From Kiritimatiellia bacterium (GTDB lineage Bacteria; Verrucomicrobiota; Kiritimatiellia; RFP12; UBA1067): 9,060 nt of DNA. How positions within the stretch are numbered: position 1 is the stretch's first letter; each line of letters begins with the position of its first letter. A program made the translations under genes and the position numbers. Positions 1 to 5,636 of this stretch are shown piece by piece. The notes under the pieces were generated by a model. It worked only from the letters and a program-made list of their open reading frames with translations. It made no database searches and had not been told where the DNA came from. The DNA is taken from the NCBI GenBank assembly GCA_904502135.1, contig CAJGDE010000077.1:1-9060 (forward strand). The letters run 5' to 3'.

Positions 1-268
1 ATACTGCGCAAGCTGCGCAACGGAGGGGTATCCGCCGCGTAAGCGGGGCGCACGATTATAGTGCGCCAACCCGAGCGACCGCGAGGGCGTGCCGACAGTC
101 GGGCAAGAGGCAGTTTCGACTCGCAGCCGTAAGAGGCGTTCCGTACGCAGCCAGTGGTCTCCTTCGAGGCAAGGTAGGCTGAAGACGGCCTATTGTCTAA
201 GCGCGAGAGGCGTCGCGACGGCGAAACAACGGTTTGACCGAGCTGTCAGGACCTTCTTTAGGCGCGCC
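1..268 (+). other. GC-rich hairpin-dense region, candidate structured RNA or repeat element
   Basis: No convincing protein gene is visible here, yet the stretch is strongly GC-rich (42 of 60 bases in 61-120) and ends abruptly where AT-rich DNA begins near 270. Four short stems lie almost end to end: 5-10/14-19, 21-24/31-34, 35-38/43-46 with a GTAA loop, and 47-53/61-67 with seven perfect pairs. Further stems are 79-80/85-86 (GCGA loop, extended by 75-77/88-90 across an A-G mismatch), 92-95/99-102, 183-186/195-198, a self-complementary 10-mer at 211-220, and 231-238/245-253 with one bulged G. GTAA and GCGA fit the GNRA tetraloop class only when read on the plus strand, which favours a plus-strand RNA. 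I recognise no known family; it does not show the hallmark motifs of RNase P RNA, tmRNA or SRP RNA. It may begin before the window. A dispersed chromosomal repeat is an equally good explanation. Confidence 0.35.
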
Positions 269-342
269 CTTCAGCAAATATAAAAAATCCATCCTTTTTT
301 CAACGAAATAAAATCGCACTTATAATTTTGGCACAACAAGAC

Positions 343-367
343 CTATTTGTGACAGTTTGGCAAATAG
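343..367. repeat. Short inverted repeat
   Basis: CTATTTG at 343-349 is perfectly complementary to CAAATAG at 361-367, leaving an 11-base loop. It contains ATTTGTGAC (345-353), a word that recurs at 1778-1786, with a near match at 1945-1953, always inside an inverted repeat. It lies just past the DUF456 gene on that gene's downstream side. No clear T-run follows on the minus strand, so it is a poor terminator candidate. Confidence 0.45.
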
Positions 368-368
368 A

Positions 369-443
369 AGTTCGAGTTCGAGAAAGAAATTTTAAACATC
401 CACTCTCGAGCTCCAACTCGAACTCCAACTCTAAACTCCAACT
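369..443. repeat. Dispersed hairpin repeat, copy A
   Basis: This is one of two copies of the same element; the other is at 1656-1725 in the same orientation. The core 373-419 matches 1667-1713 at 45 of 47 bases, counted by eye, with differences only at 385 and 387. Within it, 374-383 pairs with 404-413 (ten pairs, one of them G-T), leaving a loop centred on AATTTTAAACAT. The right side consists of three consecutive 12-base units related to GAACTCCAACTC (408-419, 420-431, 432-443). The element ends 12 bases from the DUF456 stop. It is probably a REP- or MITE-like intergenic repeat; no coding capacity is visible. Confidence 0.7.
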
Positions 444-455
444 AAAGAATGATTC

Positions 456-929
456 TCATCCAAGAAAAACGAATGCGACATGAATTATAAGATAAATACA
501 AAAGCACAGCTTCAACAACGTTCCTGCAAGAAAACCTAAAAACGCGCCAAGCGCACCGCGAAATGCCTGAGAAGCATCTCTTCGCGCTATCAGTTCACCC
601 AAAAACGCCCCAAGAAATGGTCCTACTATTAATCCAATAGGAAAAAAGAACGCGCCGATAAATGTTCCAAACACACATCCCCAAGTTCCATAAGGCGAAC
701 AATTGAACTTCTTAGCACCAATCGCCGGAATGATAAAATCTGCAACAGTAACAATAATCGTTAAAACGCCAAAAACCGACAACTCCACCGCAGATAAACA
801 ATTATCTGTAGGAATTAAACAAAGAAGAGCTAAATAACTTAAAATCGGGCCCGGCAGGATTGAAATAAAACAACCTGCGAGGCCAAATATCAGAAATATT
901 GCTGCTGTTAAATACCAGACTATTTCCAT
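456..929 (-). CDS. DUF456 family membrane protein
   Basis: A 157-residue, very hydrophobic protein of the DUF456 family; its biochemical role is unknown. Likely membrane segments lie around residues 4-24, 26-40, 52-71, 84-113 and 124-155. The glycine-rich stretch at 87-111 (FGTFIGAFFFPIGL, then GPFLGAFLGELIARR) is the part typical of the family, and its small-residue spacing suggests close helix packing. Length matches the usual 155-165 residues. The ATG at 929 overlaps the stop of the preceding DUF975 gene as TAATG, and no Shine-Dalgarno sequence precedes it, so translation is probably coupled to that gene. Base composition is AT-rich like its partner and unlike the genes beyond 1968. Inner-membrane location is inferred from hydrophobicity. 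The family call is from recognition of the sequence pattern. Confidence 0.85.
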   Translation of the reverse strand: MEIVWYLTAAIFLIFGLAGCFISILPGPILSYLALLCLIPTDNCLSAVELSVFGVLTIIVTVADFIIPAIGAKKFNCSPYGTWGCVFGTFIGAFFFPIGLIVGPFLGAFLGELIARRDASQAFRGALGAFLGFLAGTLLKLCFCIYLIIHVAFVFLG

Positions 930-1522
930 TAAGCTAGCTTGCTCATATAATCTTCTTTAACCGACAGATAAAAATTAGTTAAGGTAGCATAAAAATATGG
1001 ATATACCCATATCCCCGCTATACCAAATGTAATTACGACAAGGAGAAACCACCCGATGAACGATAAGAAAAGAAGAAATAAATCCATCTTATGACCATTC
1101 ATCATCTTCCTCGAAAGAGTAATCGCCTCCAATACACTCATACCCTTGTTTTCTGCAAGAATAAAATATGTCATTGAATATGAGTACGCCTTAATAATGC
1201 CAGGTATAATCAAAAGTAAATACCAAAGGCAAATAAAAAGAGTCATGAAAAACTGAGCCTTAATTGCTGTCCACAAATCTTCGAAACCATAAAAAATATT
1301 TCCAACCGTAACTGTCTCTCCTTTTGCAATCTTGAGAAAAACAAAAGATCCGCCTAAAGCAAACGCTGCGCCAACTAGATAATTAGCTATCGTCCCGAGA
1401 ACAGGAACAAAATTCGAAGCAATAAAAATTCCAAACATAATCAAAAACATTGCAAATAAAATACCAATCTTCCCGCTAATTTGGGCTTTGGCCGAAGATT
1501 TAAGTTCATTAAACGTTTTCAT
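929..1522 (-). CDS. DUF975 family membrane protein
   Basis: A 197-residue integral membrane protein of the DUF975 family, function unknown. A short amphipathic N-terminus (FNELKSSAKAQISG) is followed by predicted membrane segments near residues 20-40, 44-66, 90-110 and 148-176. Family-typical pieces are IIPGIIKAYSYSM (105-117), the linker AENKGMSVLEAITLSRKMM (123-141), NGHKMDLF (142-149), LSFIGWFLL (153-161) and the aromatic WVYPYFYATLTNFY end. Start ATG at 1522 is supported by AAGGA/GGAAG six bases upstream and by an extended -10 promoter about 40 bases upstream. It is the first gene of a two-gene operon with the DUF456 gene, overlapping it as TAATG. G+C in sampled lines is about 32-42%, lower than in the genes to the right, which may reflect foreign origin or simply membrane-protein codon content. 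Confidence 0.88.
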   Translation of the reverse strand: MKTFNELKSSAKAQISGKIGILFAMFLIMFGIFIASNFVPVLGTIANYLVGAAFALGGSFVFLKIAKGETVTVGNIFYGFEDLWTAIKAQFFMTLFICLWYLLLIIPGIIKAYSYSMTYFILAENKGMSVLEAITLSRKMMNGHKMDLFLLFLSFIGWFLLVVITFGIAGIWVYPYFYATLTNFYLSVKEDYMSKLA

Positions 1523-1535
1523 TATATGCTTCCTT
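1513..1535 (-). promoter_or_regulatory. Ribosome binding site of the DUF975 gene
   Basis: On the minus strand AAAGGAAG precedes the ATG at 1522 by six bases. This is a good Shine-Dalgarno sequence at normal spacing and it fixes the start of the DUF975 gene. The following DUF456 gene has no such site. Confidence 0.6.
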
Positions 1536-1562
1536 TCGTTTATATAGTTTTACATATCCAAT

Positions 1563-1571
1563 ATTATAGCA
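1563..1571 (-). promoter_or_regulatory. Extended -10 promoter for DUF975-DUF456
   Basis: The minus strand reads TGCTATAAT, a perfect TGn-TATAAT extended -10 element. At 17-base spacing there is no good -35 hexamer (GAACCA), which is typical of extended -10 promoters. Transcription would start near 1556, giving a leader of roughly 34 bases before the DUF975 ATG. Surrounding DNA is AT-rich. Assignment is by consensus match only. Confidence 0.55.
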
Positions 1572-1655
1572 TAATTCAATAATGGTGGTTCGTAAAAATG
1601 CACCGAGAAATTTAGAGTTTTTAGCCGTGTAGAGGTGGAGATGGGGAGAAGTTCT

Positions 1656-1725
1656 AGTTAGGAGCTCGAGTTCGAGAATGGAATTTTAAACATCCACTCT
1701 CGAGCTCCAACTCACAACTCCAACT
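1656..1725. repeat. Dispersed hairpin repeat, copy B
   Basis: This is the second copy of the element at 369-443, in the same orientation and upstream of the DUF975 promoter. Bases 1656-1670 pair with 1699-1712, giving 14 pairs with a single bulged A. An alternative stem pairs 1668-1681 with 1694-1707 (12 Watson-Crick, one G-T, one mismatch). Its right side has two 12-base units (1702-1713, 1714-1725) where copy A has three, so the tandem part varies in number between copies. No coding capacity is visible. Confidence 0.7.
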
Positions 1726-1736
1726 AAAAAACTTTA

Positions 1737-1796
1737 TCCACAAATCCGCACATATCCACGCAAATCTATTTGTGGAAATTTGTGACGATTTGTGGA
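1737..1796. repeat. 60-base inverted repeat rich in TTTGTGG
   Basis: TCCACAAATC at 1737-1746 is perfectly complementary to GATTTGTGGA at 1787-1796. Inside, CACA 1749-1752 pairs with TGTG 1781-1784 across a two-by-two internal loop, and CCACGCAAAT near 1756-1765 can pair with ATTTGTGG at 1768-1775 with a small bulge. The whole block is thus one nested hairpin. The word TTTGTGG or TTTGTGA occurs three times. It looks like a dispersed intergenic element rather than a terminator, as no T-run flanks it. Confidence 0.55.
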
Positions 1797-1836
1797 CTGA
1801 TCTTGCGCCCTGTCATCACATGATTCGTTCATTCTG

Positions 1837-1890
1837 CCACCATCATTCTAATTCTTGAACCACGGAATACACAGAATTTTTTGATGGTGG
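1837..1890. repeat. Inverted repeat around an ACCACGGAATACACAGAA word
   Basis: CCACCATCA at 1837-1845 is perfectly complementary to TGATGGTGG at 1882-1890. The stem can continue as AATTC (1850-1854) with GAATT (1874-1878) after an unequal internal loop. The apical part contains ACCACGGAATACACAGAA, which resembles the ACCACGGAG-ACACGGAG type of intergenic repeat I have seen in several environmental phyla. That resemblance is from memory. Confidence 0.5.
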
Positions 1891-1920
1891 AGGTGAAGAG
1901 TGGATTACATTACCGCAAAA

Positions 1921-1957
1921 TTTTGTCACAAAATGGTCAGACCTTTTTGTGACAAAA
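1921..1957 (-). terminator. Near-perfect 37-base palindrome after DUF4838, possible terminator
   Basis: Bases 1921-1938 and 1940-1957 are complementary at 17 of 18 positions around a central A at 1939. It begins ten bases beyond the stop of the DUF4838 gene, and on the minus strand the stem is followed by TTTT. That position fits transcription termination at the end of the long operon. The stem is mostly A-T and the T-run is short, so it is not a textbook intrinsic terminator. The repeated TTTTGTGACAAAA half could instead be a binding site for a dimeric protein. Confidence 0.4.
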
Positions 1958-1967
1958 CCCGAACCAA

Positions 1968-3740
1968 TTACTTCTTTCGGAGCAATTCTCCGCCTTCTCG
2001 CATCAGTTTGATAAACTCTGAAATCGAAGGCATGCCTTCACCAAAACTGGTGACTTTATATTTCGTGCAAATTTGCTCAAACTCATCCACAAGCTTTTCG
2101 CGCGAGGGCAAATCAATTTTATCTGCCTTTGCCCTTGCGGCAACACCTCGATTATAATTGCAGATTATCGCCGTCAAAGGCGAAAGGTAGAGCCTTAGCA
2201 TCTGCTCGTGAGTGCGGTTGTCGCTTTCTGTGTCTTTGAGAGCCTTTTTCATAAGCAGGTAACCCTCCAAAAGCTCTCTCGGCTTAAAGACATTAAGGCT
2301 GTCGGGATCATAAGGCCCATAGCTGCGCTTTCGGTCTCTCGCCTTCTTTCGTATCTGCAGCCAGGCTTTTACTTCGTCCGCTCCTTCACCGCACGCCCCC
2401 TCGCACCACTTATTGATAAGCGACCATTCATCAAGCGAGGGATTCCACATCAATCGGGCGCAAAGCCATGTGCGCAATTCGGCTGCGTCCATCAAAAGCG
2501 CGCCGAAGCCCCCCATCTGCATAAGAACGCCTTTAATATTTTTCTTTGAATATTCTCTTAAGCCCGGCCCCATCATGTCAATTATGGGCGTAGGCAGAAG
2601 AAAGCCTCTGAACTGCGCGTTATAATCCCAGATGACCACATTGTCTTTCGCGAGTTCCCGCCATCTGTTAAGCGTCTTATCATGCCCAGGAACTTCCGAC
2701 GGAGGAACTGCGAAATTCCGAAGCCGCGCCCAGCAAACAGTCACATTCGGCTCAAGATGAAGATCCTTAGGCGGCGACGACGTAATCCAGTAGGCCAAAA
2801 ACACGATTCGAACATTCGGCAGATCTTTTGCGATGTTTTTAGCCACGCGGTTTGCGCACTCAACGATCAAGGCCGATCTGCCGCCATGCTTTTGAGAAAA
2901 TCGCGAACACTTTTTACATTGGCACGTCTTGTCGTTATCACGCATCGACACCGACTCATACCGAATCTTGGAAGGATTGCGCTTGTACTTTGCGCGGATT
3001 TTAGCGATGATGGCGTTTACGACATCATCATTAAGCGTGCACATCTGGTTTCGCACATACTTCTTCTCCTTCTCTCTCCATGCGAACCACTCCGGGTGCT
3101 CATCGAATAATTTTTTAGACGCCTCGTTATTGTTGATTCCCGCCAAAGCCTGTCCCATCGCCATCGACTCGCAGCCTCCGAGCTCCTTGGGGGTCGGGTA
3201 TGTCCACATGCTGCCGTTGATTCTCGCTTTTGGCTTCCATCTGATATTGTAACCATATTGACTGTGGACTTGCCGCCAAGCGAAACCTGGTTTTGCCGAT
3301 ACTGTAAACTTAGTATCAAGCGTCAAATTTTTAAGTTTAGGAACGCTCTCGTTTACAGGGGACCAGAAGCCGCAGCCGAAATGCTCAAGAATTTCGTAAA
3401 CTCCATATAGAACTGCCCTTGGACTTCCGCCCTGAATAAGAATCGTGCGCCCCGACACTTCAATTTTAAATTCCTCAAACTCGAGCCCCTCAACCGAATC
3501 TCTTAATTCAAACTTGACTATGCTAACACTTCTGTCGGACGCGACGATAGGCAAGCGCGCGCCAGTCATTTTCTCCACGTAAAGAGAAAGCTCCTTGGCG
3601 GCGAATTTCGTCGCACTTTCGGATGAGGCGGCCACTATCTTCGAGTTCGTCCGGCCGGAAGAGACGATTTTAAGTTCACCCGCATAAAGAGAAGCCGCGG
3701 ACAAAAAGAACACCGAGAGAAATTTAAGCGCCATCTTCAT
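1968..3740 (-). CDS. DUF4838 domain protein, predicted exported, carbohydrate-related
   Basis: A 590-residue protein. Residues 1-20 form a signal peptide (MKMALKFLSV then FFLSAASLYA), with likely cleavage before Gly21, so it is exported or periplasmic. Residues about 20-150 resemble the N-terminal domain of alpha-glucuronidase-like proteins, including AVLYGVYEILEHFGCGFWSP. The DUF4838 core follows from about 165 to 490, with a CxCxxC cluster at Cys273, Cys275 and Cys278, a likely metal-binding site. No enzyme activity is established for the family; members commonly lie in polysaccharide-use loci. The start chosen is the ATG at 3740, because GGGAG lies six bases upstream and the signal peptide begins there. 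A GTG at 3770 in frame would overlap the GH35 stop and add ten charged residues. It follows the GH35 gene by 26 bases and is the last gene of the run. Family assignment is firm; substrate is unknown. Confidence 0.85.
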   Translation of the reverse strand: MKMALKFLSVFFLSAASLYAGELKIVSSGRTNSKIVAASSESATKFAAKELSLYVEKMTGARLPIVASDRSVSIVKFELRDSVEGLEFEEFKIEVSGRTILIQGGSPRAVLYGVYEILEHFGCGFWSPVNESVPKLKNLTLDTKFTVSAKPGFAWRQVHSQYGYNIRWKPKARINGSMWTYPTPKELGGCESMAMGQALAGINNNEASKKLFDEHPEWFAWREKEKKYVRNQMCTLNDDVVNAIIAKIRAKYKRNPSKIRYESVSMRDNDKTCQCKKCSRFSQKHGGRSALIVECANRVAKNIAKDLPNVRIVFLAYWITSSPPKDLHLEPNVTVCWARLRNFAVPPSEVPGHDKTLNRWRELAKDNVVIWDYNAQFRGFLLPTPIIDMMGPGLREYSKKNIKGVLMQMGGFGALLMDAAELRTWLCARLMWNPSLDEWSLINKWCEGACGEGADEVKAWLQIRKKARDRKRSYGPYDPDSLNVFKPRELLEGYLLMKKALKDTESDNRTHEQMLRLYLSPLTAIICNYNRGVAARAKADKIDLPSREKLVDEFEQICTKYKVTSFGEGMPSISEFIKLMREGGELLRKK

Positions 3741-3766
3741 TTTTCGCTCCCGCTTATCCGAAATTC

Positions 3767-5290
3767 TCACCAGACGTTATTGGCATTTTTCGTTGCCTGC
3801 TCGCCATTTGAATAAAGCGGCTTTTCCATGCCTGAAATTTCCCTGCTCTCAGCAGCTTCAAGCTCGACAATGTCGATGATATTCTTGCCCTTCTTCCAAA
3901 AGGGAGCGGGACAGTAGAGACTCTGCTGCGCCCCGACATTCCAATAGCGCCCGATGTTCTTCCCGTTGACGTAAACCGTGCCCTTTATCCATTTGGACAT
4001 ATCGATGAACGTGTCAGCCGACTCATTTACCTCAAGCTCTACGCGGTAGTGGCCGCCCGGGAAAGAGTCGTCATGCGGACTCTTCTTGGCTGAAAAAACT
4101 GACTCTTCACTAAGCGGCTTTAACGATACCGTCCAATCGTCGAGAGTCTTTTCTCCGAGCTTAACTTCGCCAATTATGCCCTTATTGTCATCGCGCATTC
4201 CGGCGCCGAAATTAATATGCCCCATCGCCTCGACTACGATCTCAAGAACGGCGCTTTCGCTTCTCTCAGGAATGATGATCGCGGCGCGTTTTTTGCGGCG
4301 ATCAATCGTCGCGATGCGTTTTCCGGAAAGCCACACCTGAGCGTAGTCGGCAACCTTTTCGAAGTGAAGCTCTTCTCTCGCGCCTGCGGGCAAAACCGTG
4401 CGATATATCGCCATACCCTGATTCTGCGACATATCTTCAAACGAAACGAGTTTCGAATATTTTTTGGAGCGCTCGAGATTATCCCTCAAATTCGCGTAGA
4501 ACCGAGGCTTTACGGGCGAGAACCTAAAAGCGGGCAAGGCCGCCGGCACCGGCTGAGGCTCTACGCCGAGGGCTCCGAAAATTATATCGCGATAGGCGTA
4601 AAACTCCTTTGTGGGCAAACCTTGTTCATTGATGGGAGAACCGTAATCGTAACTTGTAAGATCAGGCTCATAGCCGCCCTCGCCGCCGTCGTTCGCCCCG
4701 GCATTGAAACCGAAGGAAGTTCCGCCGTGAGCGACAAAAATGCAGAATGATTTCTTTTCCTTCATGTACCAGCGAATCACAGATGAAAGATCGCTCGGCT
4801 TCCAAGCGCTTTCACCCCAGTGACGAAGCCACCCCGGATAAGTCTCCGAGGACAGGATCGGAACGCCTGGATTGTACTTGCGGGCGAAATTCCAATCGTC
4901 TTCGTTCATTCCCGGATCAAAACCGACAGCGATCTCCTTATCGGGATAAATCAAATCCTTAAGGAATCTGTCGCCTGCGCCATCGGCCATGTAGAACGGG
5001 CCAAAGCCCCGACGCTTCCAGAAATCTTTTAGCCAGAGAAGATATTTGATATCTTTGAAAGGCCAGCTGCCGTATTCATTTTCTATCTGGGTGAGAATGA
5101 TCGGCCCTTCATTCTTGGCAAGAAACGGCTCCGCCTCTTTAGAGATGGCGAGAAGATACTTCTCGGCAGAAGCGAGATAGCGCGGATCTGTCGAGCGGAT
5201 GACGATGCCGTTCGTCAAGAGCCTATACGGCAAGCCGCCGAAATCCCACTCGCCGCAGATATAGGGCCCCGGCCGAAAAAGAACCCACAT
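3767..5290 (-). CDS. GH35 beta-galactosidase, catalytic and C-terminal part after the TAA
   Basis: From the first Met after the stop, 507 residues remain. Numbered along the unbroken protein: FRPGPYICGEWDFGGLP at 116-132, the acid/base Glu183 in TQIENEYG, and the nucleophile Glu260 in SSETYPGWLRHWGE. HGGTSFGF follows near 300 and LTSYDYGSPINE near 322-333, all standard GH35 landmarks. The C-terminal third is beta-rich and carries GTVYVNGKNIGRYWNVGAQQ near 550-570, typical of the galactose-binding-like domain. The ATG at 5290 is a formal start only. AGGG directly abuts it with no spacer, and a protein beginning there would lack the first barrel strands and the signal peptide, so independent function is unlikely. 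Its TGA ends just before the DUF4838 ribosome binding site. Confidence 0.75.
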   Translation of the reverse strand: MWVLFRPGPYICGEWDFGGLPYRLLTNGIVIRSTDPRYLASAEKYLLAISKEAEPFLAKNEGPIILTQIENEYGSWPFKDIKYLLWLKDFWKRRGFGPFYMADGAGDRFLKDLIYPDKEIAVGFDPGMNEDDWNFARKYNPGVPILSSETYPGWLRHWGESAWKPSDLSSVIRWYMKEKKSFCIFVAHGGTSFGFNAGANDGGEGGYEPDLTSYDYGSPINEQGLPTKEFYAYRDIIFGALGVEPQPVPAALPAFRFSPVKPRFYANLRDNLERSKKYSKLVSFEDMSQNQGMAIYRTVLPAGAREELHFEKVADYAQVWLSGKRIATIDRRKKRAAIIIPERSESAVLEIVVEAMGHINFGAGMRDDNKGIIGEVKLGEKTLDDWTVSLKPLSEESVFSAKKSPHDDSFPGGHYRVELEVNESADTFIDMSKWIKGTVYVNGKNIGRYWNVGAQQSLYCPAPFWKKGKNIIDIVELEAAESREISGMEKPLYSNGEQATKNANNVW

Positions 5291-5296
5291 CCCTTC

Positions 5297-5623
5297 TTAC
5301 TGGCATATCTTAAGAAACGCGGCGACGTCACGGCTTTCGGTTTTAAAGTCGAACGACCCGTCGGCCCTTTCAAAATCATTCCACATGAAATAGGATGAGA
5401 TCGCATTCATCCCCATGGCCTTGCACATTTTGACGCGATGACGCCAATAGGCTCTCGGTATGCGCTGGGGCTCAAGTTCGCCAGCCCGAATCTGAACGGC
5501 CTTGCCGTCGATTATAAACTCTTCGCCGTTCTTTCCGCCGAAGCGCACCTCATAAGCGAGAACCTCAAACGCCGCGAAGAGCGAACATACAAGGACAAAA
5601 ACGGATGTGATGTTTCTTTTCAT
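5297..5623 (-). CDS. GH35 beta-galactosidase, N-terminal fragment before the TAA
   Basis: The fragment has 108 residues. MKRNITSVFVLVCSLF and following residues to Ala23 form a signal peptide with a VLA-type cleavage site. Then comes the start of the GH35 barrel: FIIDGKAVQIRAGELEPQRI, then PRAYWRHRVKMCKAMGMNAI and SSYFMWNDFERADGSFDF, the usual first strands. The start is the ATG at 5623, which has AAGGA eight bases upstream. A TTG at 5647 in frame would overlap the HAD stop and lacks support. Alone, the fragment lacks both catalytic glutamates and most of the barrel, so it cannot be an active enzyme. Confidence 0.7.
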   Translation of the reverse strand: MKRNITSVFVLVCSLFAAFEVLAYEVRFGGKNGEEFIIDGKAVQIRAGELEPQRIPRAYWRHRVKMCKAMGMNAISSYFMWNDFERADGSFDFKTESRDVAAFLKICQ

Positions 5624-5636
5624 GATTTTTTTCCTT

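Larger units (their letters stand above)
1523..1967. other. 445-base intergenic spacer packed with inverted repeats
   Basis: No gene is supported here on either strand. From the DUF975 start outward it holds that gene's promoter, then four separate inverted repeats (1656-1725, 1737-1796, 1837-1890, 1921-1957), each with its own sequence, separated by 10 to 45 bases. The only unstructured part is about 1575-1655. A spacer this long contrasts with the near-zero gaps elsewhere in the window. Confidence 0.7.
3767..5623 (-). pseudogene. GH35 beta-galactosidase locus, broken by one in-frame TAA
   Basis: Read through the stop, the locus encodes about 618 codons and is a complete short-form GH35 protein: signal peptide, TIM barrel and C-terminal beta-sandwich. 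The TAA at 5297-5299 sits between FLKICQ and EGMWVLFRPGPY, in the same frame on both sides, where family members normally carry Glu, Lys or Gln. One substitution (from GAA, AAA or CAA) explains it; no bases need be gained or lost. All other family landmarks are intact, so the lesion is recent or is a sequencing or assembly error. TAA is the ordinary stop of four other genes in the window (DUF975, DUF4838, HAD, prephenate dehydrogenase), which argues against recoding. It lies 13 bases after the HAD gene and 26 before the DUF4838 gene. Product, if made, would be an exported glycosidase removing beta-linked galactose. Confidence 0.75.

Noticed and set aside
89..283. A 64-codon plus-strand frame in the GC-rich region, rich in arginine
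   Set aside because: It begins with GTG, has no Shine-Dalgarno sequence, resembles no family I know, and its composition is what a GC-rich structured region would give in any frame.
369..1725. CRISPR array or insertion-sequence ends formed by the two repeat copies
   Set aside because: There are only two copies over a kilobase apart, with genes between and no regular spacers, no transposase gene, and the copies are direct rather than inverted.
3740..3770. GTG start at 3770 for the DUF4838 gene
   Set aside because: It overlaps the GH35 stop by four bases and adds ten charged residues before the signal peptide; the ATG at 3740 has a well-spaced GGGAG.
4217..4750. A 177-codon plus-strand open frame inside the GH35 locus
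   Set aside because: It lies opposite recognisable GH35 sequence including the C-terminal domain; no family resemblance and no ribosome binding site.
5288..5299. Internal restart at the ATG (5290) giving a functional second half, or recoding of TAA
   Set aside because: AGGG abuts the ATG without a spacer, the product would lack the first barrel strands and signal peptide, and TAA is a normal stop for neighbouring genes.
5281..5310. A frameshift splitting the GH35 gene
   Set aside because: Both halves read in the same frame across the stop and the intervening GAA GGG codons match the family, so no insertion or deletion is needed.
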